Source of the DNA: Neptuniibacter sp.
GTDB taxonomy: Bacteria; Pseudomonadota; Gammaproteobacteria; Pseudomonadales; Balneatricaceae
Direction of reading: 5' to 3'
DNA length: 7,572 nt
NCBI GenBank assembly: GCA_030149405.1
Contig: JASBRM010000055.1
Coordinates: 1 to 7,572 of the forward strand
Under the pieces are notes generated by a model. That model searched no databases. It saw only the letters and a program-made list of their open reading frames with translations, and was not told the origin of the DNA. Position numbers and translations under genes: made by a program. Positions 1 through 5,852 of the stretch are shown here, in pieces (position 1 is the stretch's first letter; the number at the start of each line of letters is the position of its first letter).

Positions 1-339
1 ATTGAGTGGCGTTGAATGCCAGTCCACTGTTGAATCAACGCCGCATGCAAAGCAATCAAATCTCAGAAGTTCAAAGGTAATATCTGGTGGGCGCTGATCT
101 GAAAAGGCAACTACTCCCTCTTCATTGCGATATTTATAGACGTTCTGGACGGAGCTTTTCTTCTGATTGGTGTAGTGAATTTTTCTCTGTTTATCTGAGA
201 GGTTTGTGTACTCAACCCGGCCATCCGGATGGACTATTTTACGAATTTCAGCGTTTGCCGGAGCAGAAAGGCCTGCACCTACCAACAAAATGGTAAGCAG
301 AAAGATAAACAAGGGTAATCGCAATGAATGTCTAACCAT
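1..339 (-). CDS. Exported protein with DUF4124-like N-terminus, partial (3' end beyond the left edge)
   Basis: The frame is open from an ATG at 339 to the window edge, giving the first 113 residues. Residues 1-30 form a classical Sec signal peptide: basic start (MVRHSLR), hydrophobic core, and an ANA cleavage site before Glu31, so the product is exported. Residues about 32-50 (IRKIVHPDGRVEYTN) and 68-85 (YKYRNEEGVVAFSDQRP) are two short beta-rich repeats resembling DUF4124 modules, followed by a two-cysteine motif, FDCFACG. Such N-termini often precede an SLT-type lytic transglycosylase domain in gammaproteobacteria, but the catalytic part would lie outside the window, so this is inference. 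An in-frame stop at 349-351 lies just upstream of the ATG, which supports this start. No good Shine-Dalgarno sequence is visible. The gene lies 82 bases beyond the aroC stop, past the aroC terminator, so it probably has its own promoter. Confidence 0.75.
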   Translation of the reverse strand, partial: MVRHSLRLPLFIFLLTILLVGAGLSAPANAEIRKIVHPDGRVEYTNLSDKQRKIHYTNQKKSSVQNVYKYRNEEGVVAFSDQRPPDITFELLRFDCFACGVDSTVDWHSTPLN

Positions 340-345
340 ATCTGC

Positions 346-375
346 AGTTTAGCAGCAGGCTGATAGAATTTTGAA
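346..375 (-). promoter_or_regulatory. Candidate sigma-70 promoter for the exported-protein gene
   Basis: On the minus strand a TTCAAA box (375-370) and a TAAACT box (351-346) are 18 bases apart, each matching 4 of 6 consensus positions. Transcription would begin close to the ATG at 339, giving a very short leader or none, which fits the missing ribosome binding site. Sequence inspection only; a chance match is quite possible. Confidence 0.3.
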
Positions 376-380
376 GGGTT

Positions 381-411
381 TAAAAAGCGCAGAACTAACA
401 TTCTGCGCTTT
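381..411 (-). terminator. Rho-independent terminator after aroC
   Basis: A perfect 11-bp inverted repeat (384-394 with 401-411, AAAGCGCAGAA and its complement) encloses a 6-base loop. Read on the minus strand, the second arm runs into TTTTTAAA, the usual T-tract. It begins 11 bases after the aroC stop codon and so ends the prmB-aroC transcript. On the plus strand the stem is followed by CAAGGG with no T-run, so termination is expected mainly on the minus strand. Confidence 0.88.
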
Positions 412-421
412 CAAGGGAGAT

Positions 422-1513
422 TTAAACGATTACCGGAACATCACAGTCCACATCGGCATTCTGGCCTCTGTGACGCAGCAAGTGATCCATCAATACAATC
501 GCCATCATCGCTTCGGCAATTGGCGTAGCTCGAATACCTACACATGGATCATGACGGCCTTTAGTCACCACCTCGATCTCTTCACCGCGGCTGTTGATGC
601 TTCTGCCCGGCAGGCGCAGGCTGGACGTTGGTTTCAGCGCAATATGAGCTGAGATATCCTGACCTGTTGAGATACCGCCTAAAATGCCACCAGCATGGTT
701 TGACAGGAAACCCTCTGGGGTCATCTCATCACGGTGTTCAGTACCCTTCTGTTCAACACAGGCGAAACCATCACCGATCTCAACGCCCTTAACTGCATTA
801 ATGCTCATTAGGGCATGCGCCAGCTCCGCATCAAGGCGATCAAAAATCGGCTCACCCAGACCCACAGGAACGCCTGAAGCCACGACACTGATCTTGGCGC
901 CAATTGAATTACCTTCTTTACGAAGGTCATCCATGTACTGTTCCATTTTTGGAACAGACGCAGCATCCGGGCTGAAGAATGGATTCTCAGATACCTGAGA
1001 CCAGTCAAAGTTCGCCTCATCGATTTTGATTGGACCCAGCTGAGACAGATAGCCTTTTACCTCAACACCTTTAGAAGCCAGGAATTTCTTCGCAATCGCA
1101 CCTGCAGCAACACGCATTGCTGTTTCACGCGCTGATGAGCGACCGCCGCCTCGATAATCACGGAAACCATATTTATGGGTGTAAACATAGTCCGCATGAG
1201 CTGGGCGGAAAGTTTCCTCGATATTGGAATAATCTTTCGAGCGTTGGTCGGTATTCTTAATCAACAGACCAATTGGCGTTCCGGTGGTTTTGCCTTCAAA
1301 TACACCTGAGAGGATCTCAACTTCATCGGCTTCACGACGCTGTGTGGTGTGACGCGAGGTGCCTGGTTTACGTCGATCAAGATCAAGTTGCAGATCTTCT
1401 TCTGAAAGTTCGATGCCTGGAGGGCAACCATCTACTATGCAGCCCAGTGCTTTACCGTGGCTTTCACCAAAGGTAGTTACCGTGAAAAGCTTACCGTAAC
1501 TATTTCCTGACAT
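422..1513 (-). CDS. aroC: Chorismate synthase
   Basis: This cytoplasmic enzyme converts 5-enolpyruvylshikimate-3-phosphate to chorismate, the last shikimate step, using reduced FMN as cofactor. The 363 residues match the usual family length. All family signatures are present: the N-terminal GESHG (16-20) leading into DGCPPG, the central block with RPAHADYVY (103-111) and [18 protein letters not shown] (124-141), and the C-terminal [18 protein letters not shown] (319-336). His19 and His106 correspond to the conserved histidines implicated in catalysis. The ATG at 1513 begins [10 protein letters not shown], the family's typical N-terminus, with a weak GGAT ribosome site. The gene is downstream of prmB on the same strand, 65 bases away with no terminator seen between, so co-transcription is likely, perhaps with an extra internal promoter. 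The aroC-prmB adjacency is conserved in other gammaproteobacteria. I see no defects. Confidence 0.98.
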   Translation of the reverse strand: MSGNSYGKLFTVTTFGESHGKALGCIVDGCPPGIELSEEDLQLDLDRRKPGTSRHTTQRREADEVEILSGVFEGKTTGTPIGLLIKNTDQRSKDYSNIEETFRPAHADYVYTHKYGFRDYRGGGRSSARETAMRVAAGAIAKKFLASKGVEVKGYLSQLGPIKIDEANFDWSQVSENPFFSPDAASVPKMEQYMDDLRKEGNSIGAKISVVASGVPVGLGEPIFDRLDAELAHALMSINAVKGVEIGDGFACVEQKGTEHRDEMTPEGFLSNHAGGILGGISTGQDISAHIALKPTSSLRLPGRSINSRGEEIEVVTKGRHDPCVGIRATPIAEAMMAIVLMDHLLRHRGQNADVDCDVPVIV

Positions 1514-1552
1514 CGCAGTAATCCATCCAATCTCTAAAAATTAAGGGCGGGA

Positions 1553-1561
1553 AGTATAACA
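1553..1561 (-). promoter_or_regulatory. Candidate extended -10 promoter for aroC
   Basis: The prmB-aroC gap holds TGTTATACT on the minus strand (1561-1553), matching an extended -10 element (TGn followed by TATAAT with one mismatch). No convincing -35 box lies at the right distance. Initiation near 1546 would leave a leader of about 32 bases before aroC. It would allow aroC expression independent of prmB. Confidence 0.4.
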
Positions 1562-1578
1562 AACTATGAACCCGGTCA

Positions 1579-2505
1579 CTAAATCTGATCTCTGTATTGA
1601 CTGAGTTCCTGAGCGGTAATGGCAAAAACACCATTGCCGCCACGTTCAAACTCCAGCCATATCACAGGAAGCTGTGGGTACTGCTCCATCATATGTACTT
1701 CGCTGTTCCCCACTTCAACCACCAGCAAACCCTCTTCAGTAAGATAATCGTTAGCCTGCCTTAAAATCTCCCGGGTGATATCCAGCCCATCAGGACCGGA
1801 GCCAAGTGCCAATTCTGGCTCATGACCATATTCCACTGGCATTGAAGCCAAATCCTGTTCATCCACATAAGGGGGATTACTGACGATAAGATCGTACTTT
1901 TTACCTACAAGGTTACTAAATAGATCACTTTCTATGGCAGATACTCTGTCTGCCATCTCATGCTTAGCAATATTTTGCTCAGCGACTTCCAAAGCATCTG
2001 CCGAAATATCTGCCAGATCTACTTCAGATTCAGGAAATGCATAGGCGCAGGCAATGCCGATACATCCGCTCCCCGTACACAAATCCAGAATTCGTTCTAC
2101 TGGCGCCTCCCGTAACCAGGGTGCAAATTCGTTCTCAATCAGTTCAGCAATAGGCGAACGAGGGATTAAGACTCTCTCATCCACGATAAACGGTAACTGA
2201 CAGAACCAGGATTCCCCTGTTATGTATGGTAGAGGTTTACGTTCTTCTGCTCTGAGCCTGATATATTCAAGAACACGCTGTTTCTCAGCATCCGTTAGTT
2301 TGCCATCCAGAACAGCAGGGTTCGTATTCCATGGCAGATGCACCGCAGCGAGCACCAATTGTGTGGCTTCATCCCAGGCATTATCGGTACCATGGCCAAA
2401 ATAGATACTGTGTTCGCCAAACTGACTCATGGCATAACGAATATAATCTCTGAGAGTATCCAATTGATTGGCAACAGAATTAAGAGGAGATGCGGTTTTT
2501 TGCAT
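1579..2505 (-). CDS. prmB: Ribosomal protein uL3 (L3) N5-glutamine methyltransferase
   Basis: PrmB uses S-adenosylmethionine to methylate a glutamine side chain of ribosomal protein L3 during large-subunit assembly, in the cytoplasm. The 308 residues compare with about 310 in E. coli PrmB. The N-terminal helical substrate domain contains FGHGTDNAWDEA (36-47) and PLPYITGESWFC (91-102), then VDERVLIPRSP (108-118). The Rossmann methyltransferase domain shows the SAM-binding motif DLCTGSGCIGIACAYAFPES (141-160) and the glutamine-binding NPPY (210-213), followed by the PrmB-type stretch EYGHEPELALGSGPDGLD. These features separate it from the release-factor enzyme PrmC. The ATG at 2505 gives the normal full length; its ribosome site is poor (GTGA-like). 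It is divergent from the Smr gene with 66 bases between the start codons, and probably co-transcribed with downstream aroC. Confidence 0.96.
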   Translation of the reverse strand: MQKTASPLNSVANQLDTLRDYIRYAMSQFGEHSIYFGHGTDNAWDEATQLVLAAVHLPWNTNPAVLDGKLTDAEKQRVLEYIRLRAEERKPLPYITGESWFCQLPFIVDERVLIPRSPIAELIENEFAPWLREAPVERILDLCTGSGCIGIACAYAFPESEVDLADISADALEVAEQNIAKHEMADRVSAIESDLFSNLVGKKYDLIVSNPPYVDEQDLASMPVEYGHEPELALGSGPDGLDITREILRQANDYLTEEGLLVVEVGNSEVHMMEQYPQLPVIWLEFERGGNGVFAITAQELSQYRDQI

Positions 2506-2571
2506 TCAGTCACGACCGATAATTTGGTAAATTGAGTGCCGCAATATTAATTGATATCAGCCGTGAACTCC

Positions 2572-3126
2572 ATGACAGACCCGAAAGACTCAACAGACGA
2601 TATTAGCTTCACTGAAGCGATGACGGGTGTCACCCGCCATCAGCACGACAAGGCTGACCTGCAAGAAAACCGCATCAAGAAAAACAAGGCTAACGCTTTA
2701 TACCGACGTAAGGCTGCCACTGAAGCGGAAGAAAAAGTGGTTGATGGTTTATCCGATGAAGCCGTTGCTTTGGTTGAGTCCAGTGAAGAGCTGCTCTTTG
2801 CTAACCCAGGTGTTCAATTTAATCTGCTCAAGCGTTTAAAGCAGGGCCATATCCCCTGGGAACAAGGTTTAGACCTGCACGGTTATACGGTTGAGCAATC
2901 CAGAGATATTCTAAGTAAGTTTATTTATGAAGCCAGACGAGATCAAAACCGCTGCGTTCTGGTTGTGCATGGTAAAGCGCACTCATCAGAAAGCCAGCAG
3001 GCTTTAATTAAGTCCTATGTTAACGAGTGGCTGCAAAGATTGAATGGGGTTTTGGCATTTTGTTCTGCTCAACCAAAAGATGGTGGGACCGGTGCTTTGT
3101 ACGTGCTATTACAAAAAATTAAGTAA
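2572..3126 (+). CDS. Smr-domain nuclease (SmrA/SmrB group)
   Basis: From the ATG at 2572 this is a 184-residue protein. An acidic then very basic, charged N-terminal region (1-60) carries SFTEAMTGV, resembling the conserved N-terminal helix of SmrA and SmrB. A C-terminal Smr domain spans about 98-184, with the catalytic-type DLH triad at 101-103 (LDLHGYT), the VVHGKAHS loop (HGK at 133-135) and a GGTGALYVLL end. E. coli SmrB uses its Smr domain to cut mRNA behind collided ribosomes so that the tail can be rescued. Position beside prmB matches E. coli smrB, whereas the C-terminal sequence (YVNEWL, AFCSAQP, DGGTGALYVLL) looks more like YdaL/SmrA, so I withhold a symbol. A TTG at 2551 would add seven residues, but neither start has a clear Shine-Dalgarno; ATG is preferred because family similarity begins after it. 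It converges on the patatin gene with only 4 bases between the stop codons. Confidence 0.88.
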   Translation: MTDPKDSTDDISFTEAMTGVTRHQHDKADLQENRIKKNKANALYRRKAATEAEEKVVDGLSDEAVALVESSEELLFANPGVQFNLLKRLKQGHIPWEQGLDLHGYTVEQSRDILSKFIYEARRDQNRCVLVVHGKAHSSESQQALIKSYVNEWLQRLNGVLAFCSAQPKDGGTGALYVLLQKIK

Positions 3127-3136
3127 GAACTTAATT
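3113..3136 (-). terminator. AT-rich hairpin with T-tract, probable terminator of the three-gene operon
   Basis: AATTAAGT (3117-3124) and ACTTAATT (3129-3136) form a perfect 8-bp stem with a 4-base loop. On the minus strand the stem runs into six T residues (counting two from the stem) and then GT. The structure covers the stop codons of both converging genes (3124-3126 and 3131-3133). The stem has only one G-C pair, so it should be weak. The plus strand has no T-run after it, so it probably serves the minus-strand operon only. Confidence 0.5.
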
Positions 3137-4021
3137 GATCGTATCACCCTGCTCTAATGCTTCTAACTTTTCCCGGGTTGCAAGTCGACCGTATTCAATG
3201 GTTTCAGCAGCGCGGTGAAAATCATAAAAGCTACATAGATCTTTAGGGATTCTAACAACCAGATCGGGAGGGTATCCGGCAATCTTATACTCCGTTAAAC
3301 TGGCCTGCATTACCTCGACCGAATTCAGCAAAATGTCCATCCGCCCGCCAATTTCACTCTCAATTTTCTTATCGATATCCTGATCAGTCCTATCCACATC
3401 AGGCATATGCCACTCATCACTCATACCACTTCTTTTAAGGTATTTATTCGAAGGTAATTTGAGATGACTGTGATTAACATCGCCAGTGTTCAGATCTACA
3501 GCAATGATCAGATCAGCTTGTGACGCAACTGCAGGAATAATCGGTAGTGGATTTAACACACCGCCATCAACCAAAACTCGGCCTTCTTTAATCACGGGAG
3601 TAAATAATCCAGGCACCGCAACAGATGCCCTGATTGCATCAAGTAAGGGGCCTTTCTGGTACCAGATCTCCTTTTGTCGTGCCAGATCAGCAACAACTGC
3701 AGTGTAATCAATAGGTAGGTCCTGAATATTGGGGTCACCAAGAATTTCAGCAAGCTGTACAAAAACCTTATCCCCCCTGATAGCACCTTTAGATAAGGTA
3801 AAATCCAGAAGCCTTACAACTTTTATCCAGGTCAGGCTTTTAACCCAGTCACGATAATCAGGGAGTTTGCCAGCCGCGTACATACCTCCAATTAAAGCCC
3901 CAATGGAACTACCCGAGATCGCTACAATTTCGTAGCCTCTTCTCTCAATCTCTTCAATAGCACCTATGTGGGCATAACCACGTGCCCCACCACTGCCAAG
4001 TACCAGAGAAACTGTTGCCAT
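3131..4021 (-). CDS. Patatin-like phospholipase, RssA-like
   Basis: A 296-residue protein with a complete patatin serine-aspartate dyad: oxyanion-hole motif GSGGARG (9-15), nucleophile motif GSSIG (37-41, Ser39) and DGG (152-154, Asp152). The family hydrolyses acyl groups from phospholipids or related lipids; the actual substrate is unknown here. It resembles E. coli RssA along its full length, including KSLTW, IRASVAVPGLFTPV (130-143), IIAVDLN (172-178) and the C-terminal IAGYPPDLVV and YDFHRAAETIEYG, and RssA itself is about 300 residues. No signal peptide or membrane segment is visible, so a cytoplasmic or membrane-associated protein is expected. The start at 4021 has a good ribosome site (TGGGG, 7 bases upstream). 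It is the last gene of a tight operon, 17 bases after the DUF4892 gene. RssA-like is a similarity statement; the neighbours do not include rssB. Confidence 0.9.
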   Translation of the reverse strand: MATVSLVLGSGGARGYAHIGAIEEIERRGYEIVAISGSSIGALIGGMYAAGKLPDYRDWVKSLTWIKVVRLLDFTLSKGAIRGDKVFVQLAEILGDPNIQDLPIDYTAVVADLARQKEIWYQKGPLLDAIRASVAVPGLFTPVIKEGRVLVDGGVLNPLPIIPAVASQADLIIAVDLNTGDVNHSHLKLPSNKYLKRSGMSDEWHMPDVDRTDQDIDKKIESEIGGRMDILLNSVEVMQASLTEYKIAGYPPDLVVRIPKDLCSFYDFHRAAETIEYGRLATREKLEALEQGDTIN

Positions 4022-4038
4022 AGTGTAACCCCATGATT

Positions 4039-4887
4039 TTACTCAACTCTATTCTCACTATAGACCATTAGTTTTGTACCACGTTCAGTTTGTTGACCTA
4101 ACTGGAAAGAACCCGCCGCGTGAATAGAAACCCTTTCTTCATCAATACCTGCTGCCACAAGCTGGGTCTTCAACTGATCAGCCTGCTGCATAGAACGGGT
4201 CAATTGTTGTTGTTTAGTGCCTGGATTGAAGTCATGACCAACAATCCAAACTGACAGATCAGAGCTACTTTTTAGTAACTCTAAGAGGATATCTACATCC
4301 TCTTTAGATGAGATCTCACGACGGATTTGAGTTTCAGCTGATTGTTGCGAAGACCTTCCGGCTGACTGCCCTTCAAGAACATCAAGACGCAGATAAACCC
4401 GTTTATTACCTCTCCTGACCGAGTATAGGGATACGTAGTTGCCATCTAACTCTAAGCTGGCGAAGCTTTGAGACTTATCTACACCATAGAGTCTGAAATA
4501 ACCGAAAATATTGTTAGCCCATTGATTACTGCTGCCACAATCCCGACCGGAACAGCGAAAAAGCTCTTTACCTCCAAGGGCAATTATTTGGGAGTAAAAA
4601 TGCTCAAATGCCTCATTTGGAGTACGGTTTTCAGGAATTCTGTAACTGATCTCAGTCAGTCGGCCCGCAACCCGTTTCTCTTTCTCAGGTTGCAGCACAC
4701 CATTAATTTTTTCCAAACCACCCAGAATTAATCGATAATCCCGGGTATCGGATTGTTTGTATTGGACAATGTAAGATGAAGGAAAGCGCTGAAGCTTATC
4801 GTAGTCATTTGAATTACGAATATCAGAAGCAGCAGAAACATTTACTGCCATGGCAACACCAAGAAATAATAACCAGAGCCTTTGCAT
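4039..4887 (-). CDS. DUF4892 periplasmic protein with divergent OmpA-like C-terminus
   Basis: This 282-residue protein has a Sec signal peptide (1-19, MQRLWLLFLG core, cleavage near VSA/A) with no lipobox cysteine, so a soluble periplasmic location is inferred. Residues about 36-172 match the DUF4892 pattern as I know it: PSSYIVQY, DYRLILGGLEKINGVLQPEK (50-69), AGRLTEISYRIP, NEAFEHF and FRCSGRDCGSSNQWANNIFG (110-129). Cys112 and Cys117 could form a disulfide. Residues 175-192 are a polar, glutamine- and serine-rich linker. Residues 195-278 look like a divergent OmpA-type fold: VWIVGHDFNPG (213-223), LTRSMQQADQLKTQLVAAGI (229-248), then ERVSIHAAGS. The function is unknown. The start at 4887 has a good ribosome site (AAGGA, 6 bases away). 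It is the middle gene of the operon, 18 bases after the alpha/beta hydrolase gene. Confidence 0.85.
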   Translation of the reverse strand: MQRLWLLFLGVAMAVNVSAASDIRNSNDYDKLQRFPSSYIVQYKQSDTRDYRLILGGLEKINGVLQPEKEKRVAGRLTEISYRIPENRTPNEAFEHFYSQIIALGGKELFRCSGRDCGSSNQWANNIFGYFRLYGVDKSQSFASLELDGNYVSLYSVRRGNKRVYLRLDVLEGQSAGRSSQQSAETQIRREISSKEDVDILLELLKSSSDLSVWIVGHDFNPGTKQQQLTRSMQQADQLKTQLVAAGIDEERVSIHAAGSFQLGQQTERGTKLMVYSENRVE

Positions 4888-4905
4888 ACAGATTCCTTCT
4901 AAAAA

Positions 4906-5751
4906 CTACTTAACCCAACCATTAATAATTTTAGCAATTTCCTGAGCAGCTGATGTTTCCATATGAAGATGGTGACCACCTTCAAACTCAAATAGTTCAG
5001 GTTGTTGCAGCTCATTAATCCAACCATCAATTAGAAAAGACGCTCCATCTTCCCCCTTTATGACCGTCGTTTCAGCTCTGATAGCCCTTAAGAATGATTT
5101 GATCTGTTCTGGACTGAAACGAACTAAAGATGGCAGTAATAACCCCGGGTCATGACTCCAACAGTAACCACCTTCTGTTTCCACTAAACCTTTTTTTAAG
5201 AGCACCTCAGCAGCTTTCCTACCCACAGGCCAACGGCCATTCATGCGAGCGCTGATTGCATCATTAACCTGTACGTACGGGCGTAGTGTTTTAGATGCTA
5301 ATTTATTCCTTTTTGAAATAGCCTTCGCCAGATCATTGGGTAACTGATTAACTTCGTAGTGCAGTGGAGCTAACCCCTCGATGCACATAAGATTGTTAAC
5401 TTTCTCAGGAAAAGCACCTGAAAACAAAGCGGCTATACTGGCGCCCATTGAATGCCCAACCAAATAAACGCTCTTTAAGTCCAAAGCACTTATGATGGCA
5501 TCTAAGTCCGTAACGTTATCCCAGATATGATAAGGCATTCCCTTTGGCCTGAAGGAAGAATGCCCATGCCCAACCAGATCCAAAGAAATTAACCTGATCC
5601 CCTTTAAGTATTCAGCTAGCTTGAAGAAGCTCGCTGAGTTATCTAACCACCCATGAAGAGCAACTACAGGCAGACCTTCAGGATCCCCATACTCTTCAAT
5701 AGATATTGAGTACCCCGGAATAGTTATCAAATAGGAACGATTGGTTGGCAT
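4906..5751 (-). CDS. Alpha/beta hydrolase (serine hydrolase-like)
   Basis: A 281-residue alpha/beta-hydrolase fold protein with no signal peptide, probably cytoplasmic. Visible landmarks are the oxyanion motif HGWLDNSASF (33-42), LDLVGHGHSS (58-66), the nucleophile elbow GHSMG (99-103, Ser101), a possible acid loop GEDG (233-236) and a C-terminal histidine cluster GGHHLHME (258-265) that would supply the catalytic His. HGWLDN and the histidine cluster resemble the SERHL-type serine hydrolase group. Substrate unknown; an ester or acyl compound is the family expectation, and haloalkane dehalogenases or C-C hydrolases share the fold. The ATG at 5751 has AGGA six bases upstream. It is the first gene of the operon with the DUF4892 and patatin genes, and is divergent from the ligase gene. 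Confidence 0.88.
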   Translation of the reverse strand: MPTNRSYLITIPGYSISIEEYGDPEGLPVVALHGWLDNSASFFKLAEYLKGIRLISLDLVGHGHSSFRPKGMPYHIWDNVTDLDAIISALDLKSVYLVGHSMGASIAALFSGAFPEKVNNLMCIEGLAPLHYEVNQLPNDLAKAISKRNKLASKTLRPYVQVNDAISARMNGRWPVGRKAAEVLLKKGLVETEGGYCWSHDPGLLLPSLVRFSPEQIKSFLRAIRAETTVIKGEDGASFLIDGWINELQQPELFEFEGGHHLHMETSAAQEIAKIINGWVK

Positions 5752-5783
5752 CCCATTTCCTAATTCTCTGAAAATATTGAAAA

Positions 5784-5789
5784 ATTATA
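5784..5789 (-). promoter_or_regulatory. Candidate -10 box of the hydrolase-DUF4892-patatin operon
   Basis: A perfect TATAAT lies on the minus strand at 5789-5784, about 33 bases upstream of the hydrolase ATG. This would give a leader of about 26 bases. The -35 position (CTATCA region) does not resemble TTGACA, so an activator or another sigma factor would be needed, or the match is chance in AT-rich DNA. Confidence 0.35.
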
Positions 5790-5804
5790 AGGTACTATAG
5801 TGTT

Positions 5805-5832
5805 TTGATAGGCTATTATTCCAGCTAATTAT
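5805..5832 (+). promoter_or_regulatory. Candidate promoter of the glycan ligase gene
   Basis: TTGATA (5805-5810, 5 of 6 to -35 consensus) and AATTAT (5827-5832, 4 of 6 to -10 consensus) are 16 bases apart, placing the start of transcription near 5839 and about 14 bases ahead of the ATG. This short leader still holds the AAGG ribosome site at 5841-5844. Assigned by eye only. Confidence 0.35.
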
Positions 5833-5852
5833 TCACTACCAAGGCAACAGAA

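Noticed and set aside
87..296. Plus-strand open frame opposite the partial exported-protein gene
   Set aside because: The minus-strand frame has a textbook signal peptide, an AxA cleavage site and DUF4124-like repeats; the plus frame has none.
371..652. Plus-strand open frame of 93 codons
   Set aside because: It spans the aroC terminator and lies antisense to the conserved aroC C-terminus; it has no recognisable domain and no ribosome site.
684..998. Plus-strand open frame of 104 codons
   Set aside because: It is entirely antisense to a well-conserved part of aroC, and its sequence looks like a shadow translation.
2551..2571. TTG start adding seven residues to the Smr protein
   Set aside because: There is no ribosome site for it, and the conserved N-terminal helix begins after the ATG at 2572.
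4468..4731. Plus-strand frame opposite the DUF4892 gene
   Set aside because: It is antisense to the conserved GRDCGSSNQWAN block and shows no features of its own.
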